From contig NZ_JACOPX010000011.1 of the NCBI RefSeq assembly GCF_015461835.1, forward strand, positions 1 through 64,000: a stretch of DNA of 64,000 nucleotides, in the 5' to 3' direction. The stretch comes from Pseudomonas neuropathica (GTDB lineage Bacteria; Pseudomonadota; Gammaproteobacteria; Pseudomonadales; Pseudomonadaceae). This document shows positions 61,002-64,000 of this stretch, in pieces. The notes beneath the pieces are model-generated. The model saw only the letters and a list, made by a program, of their open reading frames with translations. It was not told the origin of the DNA and searched no databases. The translations under genes were made by a program, and so were the position numbers. The number at the start of each line of letters is the position of its first letter. Position 1 is the stretch's first letter.

Positions 61002-62999
61002 ATGCCTAGCCGTCGTGAGCGTGCCAACGCCATTCGTGCCCTCAGCATGGATGCCGTGCAAAAAGCCAACAGCGGCCATCCCGGTGCCCCTATGGGTATG
61101 GCAGATATCGCCGAAGTGCTTTGGCGCGACTACCTCAAGCACAACCCGAGCAATCCATCGTTCGCCGACCGTGACCGCTTCGTGCTGTCCAACGGCCATG
61201 GCTCGATGTTGATCTACTCGCTGCTGCACCTGACCGGTTACGACCTGTCGATCGAAGACCTCAAGCAGTTCCGTCAGCTGCACAGCCGCACCCCGGGCCA
61301 CCCGGAATTCGGCTACACCCCGGGCGTTGAAACCACCACCGGCCCATTGGGTCAGGGTCTGGCCAACGCCGTCGGTTTCGCTCTGGCAGAAAAAGTCCTG
61401 GCAGCGCAGTTCAACCGCCCAAACCACAACATCGTTGATCACCACACCTACGTGTTCCTGGGTGATGGCTGCATGATGGAAGGCATTTCCCACGAAGTCG
61501 CTTCCCTGGCCGGTACGCTGGGTCTGGGCAAGCTGATCGCTTTCTACGATGACAACGGCATCTCCATCGACGGCGAAGTCGAAGGCTGGTTCACCGATGA
61601 CACGCCGAAGCGTTTCGAAGCCTACAACTGGCAAGTGATCCGTAACGTTGACGGCCACGATCCGGAAGAGATCAAGACCGCCATCGAGACCGCGCGCAAG
61701 AGCCCGCTGCCGACCCTGATCTGCTGCAAGACCACCATCGGTTTCGGCTCGCCGAACAAGCAAGGCAAAGAAGACTGCCACGGCGCTCCACTGGGTGATG
61801 CGGAAATCGCGCTGACCCGTCAGGCGCTGAACTGGAACCACGGCCCGTTCGAAATCCCGGCCGACATCTATGCCGAGTGGGATGCCAAGGAAAAAGGTCG
61901 CGCGGCCGAAGCCGAGTGGGATCAGCGTTTCGCTGCCTACTCTGCAGCGTTCCCGACCGAAGCCAACGAGTTGGTACGTCGCCTGAGCGGCGAGCTGCCA
62001 GCTGACTTCTCGGAAAAGGCTTCGGCTTACATCGCTGAAGTTGCGGCCAAAGGCGAAACCATCGCCAGCCGTAAAGCCAGCCAGAACACCCTGAACGCGT
62101 TCGGCCCATTGCTGCCGGAACTGCTCGGCGGTTCGGCTGACCTGGCCGGTTCCAACCTGACCCTGTGGAAAGGTTGCAAAGGCGTCAGCGCTGAAGATGC
62201 CAGCGGTAACTACATGTACTACGGCGTGCGCGAATTCGGCATGACCGCAATCATGAACGGCGTGACCCTGCACGGCGGTCTGGTGCCTTACGGCGCGACC
62301 TTCCTGATGTTCATGGAATACGCCCGCAACGCCGTGCGCATGTCGGCGCTGATGAAGAAACAAGTCATCCACGTCTACACCCACGACTCCATCGGTCTGG
62401 GCGAAGACGGCCCGACGCACCAGCCGATCGAACAATTGACCAGCCTGCGTACCACACCGAACCTCGACACCTGGCGTCCAGCCGATGCCGTTGAATCGGC
62501 CGTGGCCTGGAAAAACGCTTTGGAGCGCAAGGACGGCCCATCGGCGCTGATCTTCTCGCGTCAGAACCTGCAACACCAGGAACGCGATGCCGGCCAGATT
62601 GCCGACATCAGCCGTGGCGGTTACGTGCTGAAGGACTGCGCAGGCGAGCCTGAGCTGATCCTGATCGCCACCGGTTCGGAAGTCGGTCTGGCTGTTCAGG
62701 CGTTCGACAAGCTGACCGAACAAGGTCGCAAGGTGCGTGTGGTTTCGATGCCTTGCACCAGCGTGTTCGATGCTCAGGACGCCGGCTACAAGCAAGCCGT
62801 GCTGCCGTTGCAGGTCAGCGCACGTATTGCAATCGAAGCGGCACACGCCGACTTCTGGTTCAAGTACGTGGGTCTGGAAGGTCGCGTGATTGGCATGACT
62901 ACTTACGGCGAATCGGCTCCGGCTTCGGCACTGTTCGAAGAGTTCGGCTTCACCCTGGAAAACATCCTGGGTCAGGCTGAAGAGCTGCTGGAAGACTAA
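61002..62999 (+). CDS. tkt: Transketolase
   Basis: A 665-residue thiamine diphosphate enzyme that moves two-carbon units in the pentose phosphate pathway. Motifs include GHPGAPMGMADIAEVLW near the start, the ThDP motif GDGCMMEGISHE, and DSIGLGEDGPTHQP in the pyrimidine domain. AGGAG lies before the ATG. epd follows after a REP pair; the tkt-epd order is conserved in Pseudomonas. Confidence 0.96.
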   Translation: MPSRRERANAIRALSMDAVQKANSGHPGAPMGMADIAEVLWRDYLKHNPSNPSFADRDRFVLSNGHGSMLIYSLLHLTGYDLSIEDLKQFRQLHSRTPGHPEFGYTPGVETTTGPLGQGLANAVGFALAEKVLAAQFNRPNHNIVDHHTYVFLGDGCMMEGISHEVASLAGTLGLGKLIAFYDDNGISIDGEVEGWFTDDTPKRFEAYNWQVIRNVDGHDPEEIKTAIETARKSPLPTLICCKTTIGFGSPNKQGKEDCHGAPLGDAEIALTRQALNWNHGPFEIPADIYAEWDAKEKGRAAEAEWDQRFAAYSAAFPTEANELVRRLSGELPADFSEKASAYIAEVAAKGETIASRKASQNTLNAFGPLLPELLGGSADLAGSNLTLWKGCKGVSAEDASGNYMYYGVREFGMTAIMNGVTLHGGLVPYGATFLMFMEYARNAVRMSALMKKQVIHVYTHDSIGLGEDGPTHQPIEQLTSLRTTPNLDTWRPADAVESAVAWKNALERKDGPSALIFSRQNLQHQERDAGQIADISRGGYVLKDCAGEPELILIATGSEVGLAVQAFDKLTEQGRKVRVVSMPCTSVFDAQDAGYKQAVLPLQVSARIAIEAAHADFWFKYVGLEGRVIGMTTYGESAPASALFEEFGFTLENILGQAEELLED

Positions 63000-63030
63000 G
63001 TCCGACAGTTGTGTTGTCTGGGCTGACGCC

Positions 63031-63096
63031 ATCGCGAGCAGGCTCACTCCTACAGGGTTTTACGTTGCCCATGTAGGAGTGAGCCTGCTCGCGATA
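63031..63096. repeat. Paired REP element, class C
   Basis: Class C arms about 20 bp apart in the tkt-epd gap. Confidence 0.93.
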
Positions 63097-63151
63097 GCGT
63101 CGGTTCAGACAATAAAGAGCTTTCTGATTCACCACGGTAATCGAGAACCCC

Positions 63152-64000
63152 ATGCCTCAACCGCGTCCCTTCAAAGTTGCACTCAACGGCTACGGCCGCA
63201 TTGGTCGTTGCGTCTTGCGTGCGTTGTTTGAGCGAGGCGAGAAAGCCGGGTTTGAAATTGTCGCGATCAACGATCTGGCGGACATGGCCAGCATCGAATA
63301 CCTGACACGCTTTGACTCCACCCACGGCCGTTTTCCGGGCGAGGTGCGAGTAGAAGGCGATTGTCTGCATATTAATGGCGACTGCGTGAAAGTCCTGCGC
63401 AGTGCCACCCCCGAAGGCATCGATTGGGCGTCGCTGGGCGTCGATCTGGTGCTCGAATGTTCCGGTGCCTACAACACTCGTGAAGACGGCCAGCGTTTTC
63501 TCGACGCTGGCGCGCCGCGCGTGTTGTTCTCGCAGCCGATGGCCAGCGAGGCGGATGTCGACGCCACCATCGTCTATGGCGTCAATCAGGATTGCCTGAC
63601 CGGCGACGAACTGCTGGTGTCCAACGCCTCCTGCACCACCAACTGCGGCGTGCCACTGTTGCGCTTGCTCGACAAGGCCATTGGCCTCGATTACGTGTCG
63701 ATCACCACGATTCACTCGGCAATGAACGACCAGCCGGTGATCGACGCCTATCACCACGAAGACCTGCGCCGCACCCGTTCGGCATTCCAGTCTGTGATCC
63801 CGGTGTCCACCGGTCTGGCGCGTGGCATCGAGCGCCTGCTGCCGGAACTTGCCGGGCGAATTCAGGCCAAAGCCGTACGCGTGCCGACGGTCAACGTGTC
63901 CTGCCTCGACATCACGATGCAGACCGCCACCGCGACCGACGCCAATGAGGTCAACCGGATCCTGCGCGAAGCCGCCACCAGTGGCCCGCTCAAAGGCCTG
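63152..64000 (+). CDS. epd: Erythrose-4-phosphate dehydrogenase, 5' part
   Basis: The first 283 codons of a GAPDH-family gene cut by the window edge. NAD site LNGYGRIGRCVLRALF, catalytic Cys161 in SNASCTTNC, and the His in TTIHSAMNDQ are present. The Leu-rich QDCL context and the gene order after tkt favour Epd, which makes erythronate-4-phosphate for PLP synthesis, over glycolytic GAPDH. No strong ribosome site precedes ATG 63152. Confidence 0.88.
   Translation, partial: MPQPRPFKVALNGYGRIGRCVLRALFERGEKAGFEIVAINDLADMASIEYLTRFDSTHGRFPGEVRVEGDCLHINGDCVKVLRSATPEGIDWASLGVDLVLECSGAYNTREDGQRFLDAGAPRVLFSQPMASEADVDATIVYGVNQDCLTGDELLVSNASCTTNCGVPLLRLLDKAIGLDYVSITTIHSAMNDQPVIDAYHHEDLRRTRSAFQSVIPVSTGLARGIERLLPELAGRIQAKAVRVPTVNVSCLDITMQTATATDANEVNRILREAATSGPLKGL

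Noticed and set aside
60996..63047. Long minus-strand frame opposite tkt
   Set aside because: Shadow of tkt, which has clear motifs on the other strand.

Overview
The window is chromosomal DNA from a Pseudomonas of the P. fluorescens group. Three things point there. Gene content and order follow the known Pseudomonas arrangement: hemW-rdgB-metW-metX-yggT-proC-yggS-pilT, pyrC'-pyrB-pyrR-ruvX-algH-tonB-gshB-pilGHIJ-chpA-chpC, rsmE-bioA, metF-ahcY and metK-sahR-like-tkt-epd. Codon use is GC-rich. The intergenic gaps are packed with the paired REP elements typical of this group. I see no rRNA, tRNA, CRISPR array, prophage or IS transposase.

Layout. 1-7.3 kb: the 3' end of trmB, then a mostly minus-strand housekeeping block (heme, nucleotide-pool cleaning, methionine, proline, PLP homeostasis). 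7.3-9.8 kb: pilT without pilU, an NlpC/P60 hydrolase and a TM2 protein. 9.9-15.9 kb: pyrimidine genes (with an inactive PyrC homologue), ruvX, algH, a TonB and gshB. 16.1-26.1 kb: the Pil-Chp chemosensory operon pilG-pilH-pilI-pilJ-chpA-chpC, without pilK or chpB and with a shortened ChpA. 26.2-26.9 kb: a small DUF6124-type protein behind an elaborately structured leader RNA. 27.2-35.6 kb: the malonate decarboxylase operon mdcABCDEGHLM and its LysR regulator. 35.8-46.5 kb: hlyIII-type membrane protein, rsmE, bioA, an exported flavoprotein with a Lys/Ala/Pro tail, cytochrome b561-yceI, rhlE, a periplasmic binding protein and metF. 46.7-48.3 kb: ahcY with an SAH riboswitch. 48.4-58.3 kb: thioesterase, transporters, MAPEG protein, MltA, a cytochrome c lipoprotein, DUF1090 and LigB. 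58.5-64 kb: metK, an ArsR-methyltransferase fusion regulator, tkt and the 5' part of epd.

How it works together. The window is rich in one-carbon and methyl-cycle genes: metX/metW make the homocysteine precursor, metF supplies methyl-THF, metK makes SAM and ahcY clears SAH. Two SAH/SAM-related controls appear: a riboswitch on ahcY and a SahR-like protein upstream of metK with a near-perfect palindrome in its promoter region. The mdc genes form a tightly overlapping catabolic operon with two perfect AANAANAA motifs at translation starts, suggesting Hfq/Crc catabolite repression. The Pil-Chp genes control type IV pilus function together with pilT and the neighbouring tonB.

Repeats. I found 19 paired REP elements of three sequence classes and four copies of a separate 146-176 bp palindromic MITE-like element, almost all between genes. 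The strongest candidate for something undescribed is the DUF6124 leader: two copies of TTAGTAG compete for one CTACTAA inside a multi-helix RNA that ends at the ribosome binding site.
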